Part shown: piece by piece, positions 1 to 9,151 of the stretch
How positions within the stretch are numbered: the stretch's first letter is position 1
Layout of the letters: the number at the start of each line of letters is the position of its first letter
NCBI RefSeq assembly: GCF_002196855.1
Contig: NZ_NIPW01000027.1
Location: 122,609-186,608, forward strand
Source: Haematobacter genomosp. 1
Lineage (GTDB): Bacteria > Pseudomonadota > Alphaproteobacteria > Rhodobacterales > Rhodobacteraceae
DNA: 64,000 bases
Direction of reading: 5' to 3'
Notes under the pieces: generated by a model
Seen by the model: only the letters and a program-made list of their open reading frames with translations
Databases searched by the model: none
What the model was told of the DNA's origin: nothing
Position numbers and translations under genes: made by a program

Positions 1-433
1 TGGCGACCGCAAAGTCCTGCCCGCGCGGCGTGACCCCTTCCACCGCCGTCTCCAGCCACAGGTCACCCCCCGCCTGCTCCAGATCGCGGAGCAGCGCGGC
101 GACGAGATCCCTGGCCGAGCCGTCGCAGAAAAGCTGCCCCAGCGTCTTTTCGTGCCACGGGATACCCCAGCCCGCCATGCGGTCGATGAAATCCCACTGG
201 GTATAGCGTTTGAGGGCCGACAGCGCGAAGCGCGGGTTTTTGGACAGGAACCGTTCCGGCGCGATGCCGAGATTGGTGAAGTTGCACCGCCCGCCGCCGG
301 AGATGCGGATCTTCTCTCCCGCCCGGCGGGCATGGTCGATCAGCAGCACCCGCCGCCCGCGCCGCGCCTCCTCGATCGCCGAGAAGAGTCCCGCCGCGCC
401 CGCGCCGAGGATGATGGTGTCCTGTCCCGCCAT
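1..433 (-). CDS. BaiN/HI0933-type NAD(P)/FAD-dependent oxidoreductase, N-terminal part
   Basis: Only the first 144 or so residues lie in the window; the rest runs off the left edge. The start ATG is at 433. The protein opens with a Rossmann FAD-binding motif (LGAGAAGL, about residues 9-16). It then has the family signature GEKIRISGGGRCNFTN at about residues 43-58, which is typical of the HI0933/YhiN/BaiN flavoproteins. Members are soluble flavoproteins of mostly unknown physiological substrate; the name BaiN comes from bile-acid reduction in gut bacteria and should not be read as the function here. It is transcribed away from the downstream phosphodiesterase gene. The flavoprotein family assignment is firm; the reaction is unknown. 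Confidence 0.85.
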   Translation of the reverse strand, partial: MAGQDTIILGAGAAGLFSAIEEARRGRRVLLIDHARRAGEKIRISGGGRCNFTNLGIAPERFLSKNPRFALSALKRYTQWDFIDRMAGWGIPWHEKTLGQLFCDGSARDLVAALLRDLEQAGGDLWLETAVEGVTPRGQDFAVA

Positions 434-650
434 GCCCCGCCTGTATCTCCGGCGGCGGCGGCTGGCAATCGCGCTCCCGCTGCCTGCACGGGCGGTCATG
501 GCGCGCCGATGACGATGCACAGGGCACACGCCGGAATTGTCCCCGAACCGTCATCGTCCGTAAACCATGTCGTTTCAAACGCTTGTGATCTTGCCCGCGT
601 TGACTGCCGTGGTGGAAACGCCGCGGCGCGCACAACTCCAGAGGTATATG

Positions 651-1694
651 ATGAAACTCTCCCATGCCGTCCTTGGCGTGACCTTCGCGTTCGCCCTGCC
701 GCTTTCCGCCGAGGCCGCAACCTTCGACGCCCGGTTCGACACGCTGACCGGGGCCGCGCCCGCGGTGATCGCCCACCGGGGCGCCCCCGCCTATCTTTCC
801 GAGAATACGCTGGCCGGAACGGAGCTTTCCGTCCGCCAGGGCGCCGACTGGATCGAGAACGACGTGCAGCCTACCAAGGACGGCGTCCTCGTCGTCATGC
901 ATGACGGCACGCTGGAGCGGACCACCAATGTGGAGACGCTGTTCGCGCCCCGGAACGGCGGCTACAATGTCGCCGACTTCACGCTGGAGGAAATCCGCAC
1001 GCTGACGGTGGATTCCCAGAGCCACGACTATCCCGGCTTCACGCCGTCCAGCGAAAACCCCTTCCGCGTGCCGACCTTTGCAGAGCAGCTCGACGCGCTG
1101 ACCGAATACAACGCCACCTATGGCACGAATGTCGGCATCGTGGCGGAGCTGAAATACGGCTATGATCCGGTGTCGAACCAGAAGGCGATCGACACGCTGA
1201 TCGCCCATGGCTACGACACGCCGGACAAGGCGATCCTGCAATCCTTCAGCCATGAGAATGTCCACGATGCCGCGGGCAAGCTGGCGGAGATGGGCCTGAC
1301 GCTGCCGGTCTCGCAGCTTGGGGGCGCGGCGCTGGGGCTGGACGGGCAGTTCTACATCGACGGCAAGATCACTCTCGCCGGGCTTGCCACCTATGCCGAT
1401 GCCCTGTCGCTGACCTCCGGCAGCATCACGGAGGAGTTGATCGCCGCCGCCCATGACCTTGGCCTGCCGGTCTATGCCTGGACGTTCCGCCCCGCCGATC
1501 TGAACACGGCCTTTGCCCAGATGGCGCAGGTCATCGAATGGGGGATCGACGGCATCATCACCGACAATCCCGACTATGCAGTGGCCGTTGTGGCGAGCTA
1601 TGAGGTCGCCCCCGTGCCGCTGCCGGCCGCCCTGCCGCTGGTACTGGCCGGGATCGGCGCCCTCGGGCTGGTTGCACGCCGCAAGCGGGCCTGA
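651..1694 (+). CDS. Secreted glycerophosphodiester phosphodiesterase with VPLPA-CTERM tail
   Basis: The product should hydrolyse glycerophosphodiesters to glycerol-3-phosphate and an alcohol, outside the cytoplasm. The start at 651 is preferred over the ATG at 648 because GAGG at 641-644 then lies 6 nt upstream. Residues 1-23 form a signal peptide (MKLSHAVLG..AEAA). The GDPD catalytic pattern follows: IAHRG, SENT, then WIENDVQPTKDG and VMHDGTLERTT, giving the His pair and the metal-binding Glu/Asp of the TIM-barrel family. The last 26 residues are VPLPAALPLVLAG, a hydrophobic stretch and RRKRA. This is the VPLPA-CTERM sorting signal of alphaproteobacteria, normally processed by an exosortase-type enzyme encoded elsewhere. 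A GC-rich hairpin follows the gene at 1741-1768. Confidence 0.93.
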   Translation: MKLSHAVLGVTFAFALPLSAEAATFDARFDTLTGAAPAVIAHRGAPAYLSENTLAGTELSVRQGADWIENDVQPTKDGVLVVMHDGTLERTTNVETLFAPRNGGYNVADFTLEEIRTLTVDSQSHDYPGFTPSSENPFRVPTFAEQLDALTEYNATYGTNVGIVAELKYGYDPVSNQKAIDTLIAHGYDTPDKAILQSFSHENVHDAAGKLAEMGLTLPVSQLGGAALGLDGQFYIDGKITLAGLATYADALSLTSGSITEELIAAAHDLGLPVYAWTFRPADLNTAFAQMAQVIEWGIDGIITDNPDYAVAVVASYEVAPVPLPAALPLVLAGIGALGLVARRKRA

Positions 1695-1740
1695 CCCGTA
1701 AAGCCGCCTTGCGGATCCCAGGGCGGCGCAGGACACTGAC

Positions 1741-1768
1741 GGCCCCGGCGGCGAGTCGCTCCGGGGCC
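1741..1768 (+). terminator. GC-rich hairpin after the phosphodiesterase gene
   Basis: GGCCCCGG and CCGGGGCC form a perfect 8-bp inverted repeat around a 12-nt loop, 46 nt after the stop codon. It is followed only by TT, so it is a weak candidate for intrinsic termination, although such T-poor hairpins are common in GC-rich genomes. Confidence 0.5.
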
Positions 1769-1814
1769 TTCCCATGCCGCCCGCGCGCCGCGCGGGCCGA
1801 AAGTCGATGGCCCG

Positions 1815-2672
1815 ATGATCGTCCGAGACAGACCCAGCGCGCTCCGCCTGTTCTTCGTGATGAAAGGCTCCATCGTTCAGCGTATCTGGCCGCAGCTTCT
1901 CAGCGTGGCGCTGCTTTCCGCCTTCATCGTCGCGGCGCACCGATGGCTGCCAGGCTGGGTGCCGGGGATGAACCCCGCACCCTTTGCGCTGATCGGGATC
2001 TCGCTGTCCATCTTCCTCGGCTTCCGCAACGGGGCGAGCTATGACCGCTGGTGGGAGGCCCGCAAGCTCTGGGGCCAGATCATCCAGACGGCGCGCGACA
2101 TCGCCCGCCAGACCGCGATCCTGACCGAAACCGCCCCGGAGGCGCGGAGGGACATCCTGCACGCGGTCATCGGCTTCGCCCATGCCGGCGCGCGCGGCCT
2201 GCGGGGCGAGACGCCCGACCCCTCGGCGGACGCGCTGCTGACACGCGCCGCGCTCACCGTGGCGGGCCTGCTCCGGGCGGGGGCGCTGGAGCCGGTGGAG
2301 GCGCTCGCGCTCAACGAAAGCCTCGGGCGGTTGTCGCAGGGCATGGTCGGCTGCGAGCGGCTGGCCAACACGCCGCTGCCCTTCGCCTATGCGCTGCTCC
2401 TCCATCGGACAGCCTATATCTTCTGCTTCCTGCTGCCCTTCGGTTTCGCTGACAGCCTTGGCTGGGCCACGCCGCTGGCGGTGGCGCTCATGGCCTATAC
2501 GTTCTTCGGGCTGGACGCGCTGGCGGATGAGCTGGAGGAACCGTTCGGCCTGATGCCCAACGATCTGCCCATCGCCTCCTACGCCACGGGGATCGAGATC
2601 ACGCTCCGCCGCGAACTGGGAGAGACTGAACTGCCCCCCGCCCCCCGCCCAGATGACTACGTGCTCACCTGA
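1815..2672 (+). CDS. Bestrophin-like (UPF0187/YneE) membrane channel protein
   Basis: The 285-aa protein matches bacterial bestrophin homologues in length and layout. It starts MIVRDRPSALRLFF, then has a first membrane segment (about residues 27-45), a second (about 56-72), and the characteristic LGFRNGASYDRWWEARKLWG stretch at about residues 69-88. Two more hydrophobic segments follow near residues 200-240 and then the family's LADELEEPFG motif (about 239-248), which in structures lies near the pore and cytosolic regulatory belt. Bacterial members form pentameric ion channels in the inner membrane; ion preference varies and cannot be read from the sequence. It stands alone between the phosphodiesterase terminator and an Rrf2 gene. 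Confidence 0.9.
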   Translation: MIVRDRPSALRLFFVMKGSIVQRIWPQLLSVALLSAFIVAAHRWLPGWVPGMNPAPFALIGISLSIFLGFRNGASYDRWWEARKLWGQIIQTARDIARQTAILTETAPEARRDILHAVIGFAHAGARGLRGETPDPSADALLTRAALTVAGLLRAGALEPVEALALNESLGRLSQGMVGCERLANTPLPFAYALLLHRTAYIFCFLLPFGFADSLGWATPLAVALMAYTFFGLDALADELEEPFGLMPNDLPIASYATGIEITLRRELGETELPPAPRPDDYVLT

Positions 2673-2931
2673 CGGGTGAGCGGCGCCGAGGCCGGCAGAG
2701 AATTTTCACTGGTGGACGGCCGGGAAAGAGAACGCCATCGCTGCGGGGCGCAAAACCTTGGAATTCGCCCGAGGGGCCGCCTGCGCTAGACTGCGCGCCA
2801 TCCGCAGCCCTGGGAGCATGGCATGACCCGTCGTTCGCCGCAGCGTCCGTTTCCGTCTCGCCTTCGGCGCGGCCTCCGTATAGAAATGCTATGGACGAAC
2901 GCGGCGGAATACCGCCTTTCGGGGGGGTCCC

Positions 2932-3405
2932 ATGCTGACGATGAAGGGCAAGTACGGGCTGAAAGCGCTCATCAACCTCGCGGGTCGGCCCAAGGGGGAG
3001 CTGGCGCAGTCTGTGGAGATCGCGGAGGCCGAGGGGGTCTCCAAGAAGTTCCTGGACACCATCCTGGGCGAGTTGCGCAACGCGGGCTTCGTCGCCACAC
3101 GCAAGGGGCGGAACGGCGGCTACATGCTGGCCCGCCCGGCGGAGCAGTTGATGGCCGGGCATGTGCTGCGCGTGCTGGAAGGCCCCCTCTCCCCCATCCC
3201 CTGCGCGAGCCGGACGGCCTATGTGCGCTGCAACGACTGCCCGGACGAGACGCGCTGCGCCGTGCGCCTGACCATGCTGGAGGTGCGGGAGGCGATCGTC
3301 GGTGTGCTGGACAGCAAGTCCATCGCCGATCTGCGCGCCATGGGAGGGCTGTCTCTCCCCGCGGAGGAAGAGGACGACACCGCCCTCAGGGTCGCGCGGG
3401 CCTGA
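2932..3405 (+). CDS. Rrf2-family transcriptional regulator with four cysteines
   Basis: A 157-aa winged-helix DNA-binding protein. Residues 1-65 show the Rrf2 pattern MLTMKGKYGLKALINLA, a recognition helix near EGVSKKFLDTIL, and the wing RKGRNGGYMLARP. Cys91, Cys100, Cys103 and Cys109 (PCASRTAYVRCNDC..C) fall in the place where Rrf2 proteins such as IscR, NsrR and RirA bind an iron-sulfur cluster, here with one extra cysteine. It is therefore probably a redox, iron or NO sensor. The start follows a G-rich Shine-Dalgarno region. The next gene, a flavoprotein, begins 31 nt after its stop in the same direction, so the two are probably co-transcribed. Confidence 0.9.
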   Translation: MLTMKGKYGLKALINLAGRPKGELAQSVEIAEAEGVSKKFLDTILGELRNAGFVATRKGRNGGYMLARPAEQLMAGHVLRVLEGPLSPIPCASRTAYVRCNDCPDETRCAVRLTMLEVREAIVGVLDSKSIADLRAMGGLSLPAEEEDDTALRVARA

Positions 3406-3436
3406 CGCGCGCCGGGAGCGTGGTCGGGAACGTGGC

Positions 3437-4798
3437 ATGAGCGGGCCGCGCCACATCCTCATCATCGGCGGCGGGGCGAGCGGGACGATCCTTGCCGCGC
3501 ATCTGCTCCGCAACGGGCCGCCCGGCCTGCGGCTCACACTCGTCGAGCCGCGGGAGCGGCTGGGACGGGGCATCGCCTATGACACGCCGCATGCCGCCCA
3601 TCTGCTCAACACCCGCGTCGGCGCGATGAGCGCCTTTGCCGACTGGCCCGACCATTTCCACGACTGGCTGGCCGGGCAGGGAACCCCCGCCGACCGGGAT
3701 GCCTTCGTGCCCCGTCATCTCTACGCCGCCTATCTGGAAGGCCTCGTCTCCCCTGCGCCCCGCCTGCGCCGGGAGCAGGAGGAATGCGTGGCGCTGACCC
3801 ACGGGAGCAGCGGGCGCATCGCGGCCCATCTGGCCGACGGGCGGACGATCCTCGCCGACAGGGCGGTGCTGGCAACGGGGCATCCGCTGCTTCAGGCGGG
3901 CGCGGACATGTTGGAACGCGCCGAGTTCGATCCCTGGCACGCCCCCCTGCCCGACGATGCGGAGGCGCGCGTCCTGATCGTCGGCACCGGGCTGACGATG
4001 GTGGACCGGGTGATGCGGCTGCTGGAGGCCGGACACCGGGGGGAGATCGTGATCCTGTCCCGCCGGGGGCTGCTGCCGCGGGTCAACGGGCCGAGCCGAC
4101 CCATCGAGCTGGACAGGGCGGACCTGCCGCTCGGTGCAGGGGCGGGCTATGCGCTCCGCTGGCTGCGCACGCAGGTGCGCTGGCACGAGGGGCGCGGCGG
4201 CGACTGGCGCGACATCGTGGACGGCGCGCGCGGGCATCTCGCGCTCTGGTGGCAGAGCGTGCCGCCCGAAACGCGCGGACGCTTCCTGCGCCACGCCCGC
4301 CGGTTCTGGGAGATCCATCGCCACCGCATTCCCGCACCCGTGGCCGCGCGGCTGGATACCGCGCGCCTTGCCGGTCAGGTGCGGCTGGTGACCGGCACCC
4401 TGCTCTCCGCCGCCGAACGCGGGGGGCGCCACACCGTCACGCTGCGCCATCGGGGGGGAGAGCTGGAGACGGTGGAGGTGACGCAGATCACCGATGGGCG
4501 TGGCCTGCTGCGCGACCCGGAAGACCATGCGACACCGCTCGTCCGGTCGCTCGTGGACAGTGGCTTGGCGCGGATCGACGCGCTGCGCATCGGGCTGGAG
4601 GTAACGGCCGACGGGCAGGTTCTTCCCCGCCCCGGAACGGCCGCCGCGCCGCTTCACGCCATCGGCCCCGCCGCGCGGGCGGCAAGCTGGGAGGGGCTGG
4701 CCATCGTCGATATCCGGGCACAGGCCGCCTTGCTGGTGCCCCGGCTGACTGCGGACGATACAACGGCTGCGCAGGCCCGCCGCCGCCCCTGCGGCTGA
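3437..4798 (+). CDS. FAD/NAD(P)-binding flavoprotein (NAD_binding_9 type)
   Basis: A 453-aa flavoprotein downstream of the Rrf2 gene. The start ATG at 3437 is chosen because the Rossmann motif IIGGGASGTILAAHLL then lies at residues 9-24 as usual. RLGRGIAYDTPHAAHLLNTR follows, a hallmark of the YdhS/NAD_binding_9 family. A second dinucleotide motif occurs near ARVLIVGTGLTMVDRVM (about residue 178). Members are predicted oxidoreductases or monooxygenase-like proteins without a settled function, some near cysteine or iron regulons. No transmembrane segment is visible. The family is reasonably secure; the substrate is unknown. Confidence 0.85.
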   Translation: MSGPRHILIIGGGASGTILAAHLLRNGPPGLRLTLVEPRERLGRGIAYDTPHAAHLLNTRVGAMSAFADWPDHFHDWLAGQGTPADRDAFVPRHLYAAYLEGLVSPAPRLRREQEECVALTHGSSGRIAAHLADGRTILADRAVLATGHPLLQAGADMLERAEFDPWHAPLPDDAEARVLIVGTGLTMVDRVMRLLEAGHRGEIVILSRRGLLPRVNGPSRPIELDRADLPLGAGAGYALRWLRTQVRWHEGRGGDWRDIVDGARGHLALWWQSVPPETRGRFLRHARRFWEIHRHRIPAPVAARLDTARLAGQVRLVTGTLLSAAERGGRHTVTLRHRGGELETVEVTQITDGRGLLRDPEDHATPLVRSLVDSGLARIDALRIGLEVTADGQVLPRPGTAAAPLHAIGPAARAASWEGLAIVDIRAQAALLVPRLTADDTTAAQARRRPCG

Positions 4799-4827
4799 CG
4801 CGGGCTGCCCAGATTACATGCATCGTG

Positions 4828-4848
4828 GAGACAAGTATTTCTTGTCTC
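4828..4848. promoter_or_regulatory. Perfect 8-bp inverted repeat upstream of hyuA
   Basis: GAGACAAG and CTTGTCTC are separated by TATTT, about 95 nt upstream of the hydantoinase A start. The symmetry and 5-nt spacer suit a dimeric regulator, for example of the GntR type. No regulator gene of that type lies beside it, so the assignment is open. Confidence 0.5.
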
Positions 4849-4941
4849 ATCACAGCGTTTCTTGCTTGTGCGAAGCGGGGCGCGGGCGCAACCTGACAGG
4901 CAAAACGGCGCTCCGCGCCGATGCCGCCTTCAGGAGACAGC

Positions 4942-7026
4942 ATGACCCGAACGCCCGTCCGCCTTGGCGCCGATATCGGCGGCACCTTCACCGACATCGC
5001 GCTGGAACGCGACGGGCGCATCTTCTCCACCAAGGTTCTGACCAACTATACCGCACCGGAACAGGCGATTCTGGACGGAATAGCCGTCGTTCTGAAGGAG
5101 GCGGCGCTGACGCCCGCCGATCTGGATCTGGTGATCCATGGCACCACGCTTGCCACCAACGCGCTGATCGAACGGCGGGGGGCGAAAACCGCGCTGATCA
5201 CCACGGAGGGGTTCCGCGACGTGATCGAGATGCGGACGGAAAGCCGCTTCGACCAGTATGACCTCAACATCCGCTTGCCGCAGCCCCTTATCCCGCGTGA
5301 CCACCGCTTCCCGGTTCGCGGGCGGCTCGGGGCGGACGGCTGCGAACTCGAACCGCTGGACGAACCGGCGCTGGAGGCGCTGGCGGAACGGCTGGCGGAG
5401 GACGGGTTCGGCGCCGTCGCAGTGGGGTTCATCCATTCCTACATGAACCCCGCGCATGAACGCCGCGCGCGGGAGATCCTGTCGGCGCGGCTCGATGTGC
5501 CGATCTCGCTCTCCAGCGAGGTCTCCCCCCAGATGCGGGAATACGAGCGGTTCAACACCGTCGCCGCCAATGCCTATGTCCGCCCGCAGATGGCCAGCTA
5601 CCTCGCCCGGCTGCAGGTCCGGTTGCGGGAGATGGGCGCGGATTGCCCCGTCTTCATGATCCATTCGGGCGGCGGCCTGATCTCGGTGGAGACGGCGGCG
5701 GAGTTCCCGGTGCGGCTGGTGGAATCCGGCCCCGCAGGGGGCGCGATCTTTGCCGCCGACATCGCCCGCCGTTTCGGGCTGGAAAAGGTGGTGAGCTATG
5801 ACATGGGCGGGACCACGGCGAAGATCTGCCTGATCGAGGGTTTTCAGCCCAAGACCGCCCGCACGTTTGAGGTGGCTCGCACCACCCGCTTCGCCAAGGG
5901 ATCGGGGATGCCGATCTCCATCCCGGTGATCGAGATGATCGAGATCGGCGCGGGCGGCGGCTCGCTGGCCTGGGTGGATGCGATGGGCCGCATCCAGACC
6001 GGCCCGGAAAGCGCGGGTTCCGAACCCGGCCCCGCCTGCTACGGGCGCGGGGGCGAGCGTCCGGCCATCACCGATGCCGATGTGCTGCTGGGCAAGATCG
6101 ACCCCGACAATTTCGCGGGCGGCGCCATCGTGCTGGATGCGGGCGCCTCCCGGCGGGCGGTGGAGCGGGAAGTGGCGGCGCGGCTGAACCTCACGCCGCT
6201 CGACGCGGCCTTCGGCATCGCCGAGGTGGTGGACGAGAACATGGCCAATGCCGCCCGCGTCCACGCGGTGGAGAATGGCAAGGTCATCGGAGAGAACGTG
6301 ATGATCGCCTTCGGCGGCGCGGCCCCCCTGCACGCGGCCCGGCTGTGCGAGAAGCTGGGCGTGGACCGCTGCCTGATCCCGGAGGGCGCGGGCGTCGGCT
6401 CCGCCATCGGGTTCCTGCGCGCGCCCTTCGGCTATGAGGCGCTGGCCTCCAAGCTGACGCGGCTGTCGGATTTCGACGTGGCGGCGGTGAACGCCATGCT
6501 GGAGGAGTTGAAGGAGACGGCGGAGCATTTCGTGCGGGAGGGGGCGACGGGGCCGATCCGGCGCGAGATCACCGCCTTCATGCGCTATGCCGGACAGGGC
6601 TGGGAGATCCCCGTGCCGCTCGCCGACCGCCCCTTCGCGCCGGGCGATGCCCAGGCCTTGCGCGAGGCGTTCCGCACCGCCTACGCCCGTTTCTTCGGAC
6701 GGGCCATTGACGGGCTGGGCGGGCTGGAGGTTGAGATCGTCACCTGGTCCGTCCGGGTGGAGGACGAGCGCCCCCTGCCCGAGACGCGGACGATCCGCAC
6801 GGGAACGGAGACCGTGAGCGGTCCCACGCGCGAGGTGTTCGACCCGGCCTCCGGGCGGCACCTGCCGACCGCCATCGTGGACCGCGGCGCGCTCACCCCC
6901 GGCGCACGTGTCGCGGGGCCCGCGATCATCGTGGAACGGGAGACATCGACTGTCGTGACCTCCCCCTTCGATGTCACGATGCAGGACGACGGCTCCCTCC
7001 TCCTCACCCGCAAGGACGTGGCGTGA
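4942..7026 (+). CDS. hyuA: Hydantoinase/oxoprolinase family protein, subunit A
   Basis: A 694-aa ATP-dependent amidohydrolase subunit of the HyuA family (N-methylhydantoinase A, 5-oxoprolinase N-half, acetone carboxylase beta are relatives). AGGAGACAGC precedes the ATG. The N-terminal actin-like fold shows RLGADIGGTFTDIAL (about residues 6-20), then HGTTLATNALIERRGAKTALITTEGFRD. The central domain has SGPAGG and YDMGGTTAKICLIEG, and GGAAPLHA marks the C-terminal part. It pairs with hyuB 136 nt downstream; together they would cleave a cyclic imide or lactam ring at the cost of ATP. The substrate cannot be told from sequence. The D-amino-acid-oxidase-like gene further downstream hints at an N-substituted amino acid pathway, but that is inference. 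Confidence 0.92.
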   Translation: MTRTPVRLGADIGGTFTDIALERDGRIFSTKVLTNYTAPEQAILDGIAVVLKEAALTPADLDLVIHGTTLATNALIERRGAKTALITTEGFRDVIEMRTESRFDQYDLNIRLPQPLIPRDHRFPVRGRLGADGCELEPLDEPALEALAERLAEDGFGAVAVGFIHSYMNPAHERRAREILSARLDVPISLSSEVSPQMREYERFNTVAANAYVRPQMASYLARLQVRLREMGADCPVFMIHSGGGLISVETAAEFPVRLVESGPAGGAIFAADIARRFGLEKVVSYDMGGTTAKICLIEGFQPKTARTFEVARTTRFAKGSGMPISIPVIEMIEIGAGGGSLAWVDAMGRIQTGPESAGSEPGPACYGRGGERPAITDADVLLGKIDPDNFAGGAIVLDAGASRRAVEREVAARLNLTPLDAAFGIAEVVDENMANAARVHAVENGKVIGENVMIAFGGAAPLHAARLCEKLGVDRCLIPEGAGVGSAIGFLRAPFGYEALASKLTRLSDFDVAAVNAMLEELKETAEHFVREGATGPIRREITAFMRYAGQGWEIPVPLADRPFAPGDAQALREAFRTAYARFFGRAIDGLGGLEVEIVTWSVRVEDERPLPETRTIRTGTETVSGPTREVFDPASGRHLPTAIVDRGALTPGARVAGPAIIVERETSTVVTSPFDVTMQDDGSLLLTRKDVA

Positions 7027-7095
7027 TGCGGCCCGTCCTCACCCTGGCCGCTCTCTCCCCTTCTCCGGCGGCCGCACCAGCCGCACCCTGGGCGG

Positions 7096-7147
7096 CCCCA
7101 CATGCCACCCTACTCACCACCCCACATGCCACCACCCTGACCACCCC
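7096..7147. repeat. Two tandem 24-nt units between hyuA and hyuB
   Basis: CCCCACATGCCACC starts both units (7096-7119 and 7120-7143), followed by a third CCCC start. The unit length is a multiple of three but the stretch is outside the reading frames assigned. It lies in the 136-nt hyuA-hyuB gap, upstream of the hyuB Shine-Dalgarno GGAGA. Confidence 0.7.
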
Positions 7148-7162
7148 GCAGGAGACGATCCG

Positions 7163-8848
7163 ATGAACGAGATGACGGGCGTTGACGAAATCCGCATGCA
7201 GGTGATGTGGAACCGGCTGATCTCCGTGGTGGAGGAACAGGCGCTGACGCTGATCCGCACCGCCTTCTCCACCTCCGTGCGGGAGGCGGGGGATCTGTCG
7301 GCGGGGGTGTTCGACCCGGAGGGGCGGATGCTGGCGCAGGCCGTCACCGGTACGCCCGGCCATGTGAACACCATGGCGGAGGCGGTGCTCAACTTCCTCG
7401 CAGAGATCCCGCGGGAGGAGATGTATGAGGGCGATACCTATGTGACCAACGACCCCTGGCTGGGCACGGGGCACCTGCATGACATCACCATGGTCTCGCC
7501 ATCGTTCCTTGACGGGCGGCTGGTCGGCTTCTTCGCCTGCACCGCGCATGTGGTCGATGTGGGCGGGCGCGGCTTCGGCGCGGACGGGAAATCCGTCTAT
7601 GAGGAAGGCATCCAGATCCCGATCATGAAGTTCGCGGAGCGCGGCGAGGTCAACCGCGACCTGATCCGCCTGCTGCGCGCCAACGTGCGGGAGCCCAATC
7701 AGGTGGTGGGGGATTTCTACTCGCTCTCCGCCTGCAACGAAGTCGGCCACCGGCGGCTGGTGGACATGATGCGCGAGGTGGGGATCGACACGCTGGACCG
7801 GCTGGGCGAGTTCATCTTCTCCCGCACCCATGCGGCGACGCTGGAGCGGATCCGCGCTTTGCCCAAGGGATCATGGTCCAACGTGCTGGTGACGGATGGC
7901 TACGACGAGCCGGTGAAGCTGGCCTGCGAGGTGACGATCGGCGACAACCGGGTGCATGTGGATTTCGCCGGCACCGATCCGGTCAGCCGCTGGGGCATCA
8001 ACGTGCCGGTCATCTATACGAAGGCCTATGCCTGCTACGCGCTGAAATGCGTGGTGGCGCCCGATATCCCGAACAACTCCGCCTCGCTCGCGCTGTTCAC
8101 CATCGAGGCGCCTGCCGGGTCGATCCTGAACGCCGAGCGGCCCGCGCCGGTGAGCCTGCGGCACGTGATGGGACATATGGTGCCGGACCTCGTGCTCGGC
8201 GCGGTGGCGCAGGCGCTGCCCGGACAGGTGCAGGCGGAAGGGGCCGGGTCGCTGTGGAACATCCATCTGTCGGTGAAGCCGGTGGCCGGACAGGCGGGGC
8301 GGCGGGCGGAGGTGCTGATGTTCAACTCCGGCGGCGGCGGCGCGCGCCCCGCCATCGACGGGCTGTCGGCCACCGCCTTTCCCTCCGGTGTGATGACCAT
8401 GCCGATCGAGGCGACGGAGCAGACCGGCCCCATCGTCATCTGGCGCAAGGAACTTCGGCCGGATTCGGGTGGCGAGGGCGCGCAGCGCGGCGGGCTGGGC
8501 CAGATCATCGAGATCGCGCCGGCAGCGGGCCATGAGATCGACTTCTCCGCCATGTTCGACCGGGTCCACCATGCGCCGAAGGGCCGTGAGGGCGGACGGG
8601 ATGGTGCAAAGGGCGCGGTGGAACTGGATGACGGCACGGTAATGCGCCCGAAGGGCTGGCAGCATGTCCCCGCGGGCCGACGGCTGATCCTGAAGGCTCC
8701 GGGCGGCGGCGGCTTCGGAGACCCCGCCGACAGAAGCGCGGAGGACCGTGCGAACGACCGCCGGAAAGGCTATGTGACGGAGGCCGGCGCGACCGGGGAC
8801 GCGGCGGAGACCGCCGCACCGGGGCGCAAGGGGGAGACGGACGCTTGA
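7163..8848 (+). CDS. hyuB: Hydantoinase/oxoprolinase family protein, subunit B
   Basis: A 561-aa HyuB-family subunit, partner of the preceding gene. The start at 7163 has GGAGA about 7 nt upstream and gives MNEMTGVDEIRMQVMWNRL, the usual opening of the family. Family blocks include FSTSVREAGDLSAGVFDPEG, VTGTPGHVNTM, NDPWLGTGHLHDI and a glycine-rich C-terminal stretch with KAPGGGGFGDP. HyuB subunits carry part of the active site in the A-B complex. The tail after the GGGGFGDP motif is charged and Ala/Gly-rich, as usual. The two genes are probably one operon despite the repeat-containing spacer. Confidence 0.92.
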   Translation: MNEMTGVDEIRMQVMWNRLISVVEEQALTLIRTAFSTSVREAGDLSAGVFDPEGRMLAQAVTGTPGHVNTMAEAVLNFLAEIPREEMYEGDTYVTNDPWLGTGHLHDITMVSPSFLDGRLVGFFACTAHVVDVGGRGFGADGKSVYEEGIQIPIMKFAERGEVNRDLIRLLRANVREPNQVVGDFYSLSACNEVGHRRLVDMMREVGIDTLDRLGEFIFSRTHAATLERIRALPKGSWSNVLVTDGYDEPVKLACEVTIGDNRVHVDFAGTDPVSRWGINVPVIYTKAYACYALKCVVAPDIPNNSASLALFTIEAPAGSILNAERPAPVSLRHVMGHMVPDLVLGAVAQALPGQVQAEGAGSLWNIHLSVKPVAGQAGRRAEVLMFNSGGGGARPAIDGLSATAFPSGVMTMPIEATEQTGPIVIWRKELRPDSGGEGAQRGGLGQIIEIAPAAGHEIDFSAMFDRVHHAPKGREGGRDGAKGAVELDDGTVMRPKGWQHVPAGRRLILKAPGGGGFGDPADRSAEDRANDRRKGYVTEAGATGDAAETAAPGRKGETDA

Positions 8849-9151
8849 AACGCGCTGTGGATCACGATTCCGCACCCCCGATGCGCTCCTGTGCGCCAAT
8901 GACGGGTTGCCGCCGGGGGCTTCCGCGCAGAGCATCGCAGGGGACCGCCGCTGGGAAGGGCACCCGCGCCGAACCGCGACGCTGCTATGCGACCCCGCGG
9001 GGCACGGCGGCAGGCGTTCCTGCAGTGCTCCGCCCGCGCCAGACCTACACGGACGGCGCACTGGCGCCTGTATCGCACCCCGCCGAACAGCAGTCTCTGG
9101 CGCCCGCCCGCGCCGGGGCATACCATCGTCAGCAACCAGACCGGAGGCCGC
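8849..9151. other. Gene-free spacer upstream of the dehydrogenase gene
   Basis: About 300 nt of GC-rich sequence between hyuB and the uronate dehydrogenase-like gene. Open frames cross it but none has a codon pattern or motif that supports a gene. GGAGG at about 9142-9146 is the ribosome-binding site of the next gene. Confidence 0.5.

Noticed and set aside
63..2405. 780-codon minus-strand frame across the phosphodiesterase and bestrophin genes
   Set aside because: Arg/Gly/Pro-rich with no domain; it is antisense to two genes with clear motifs.
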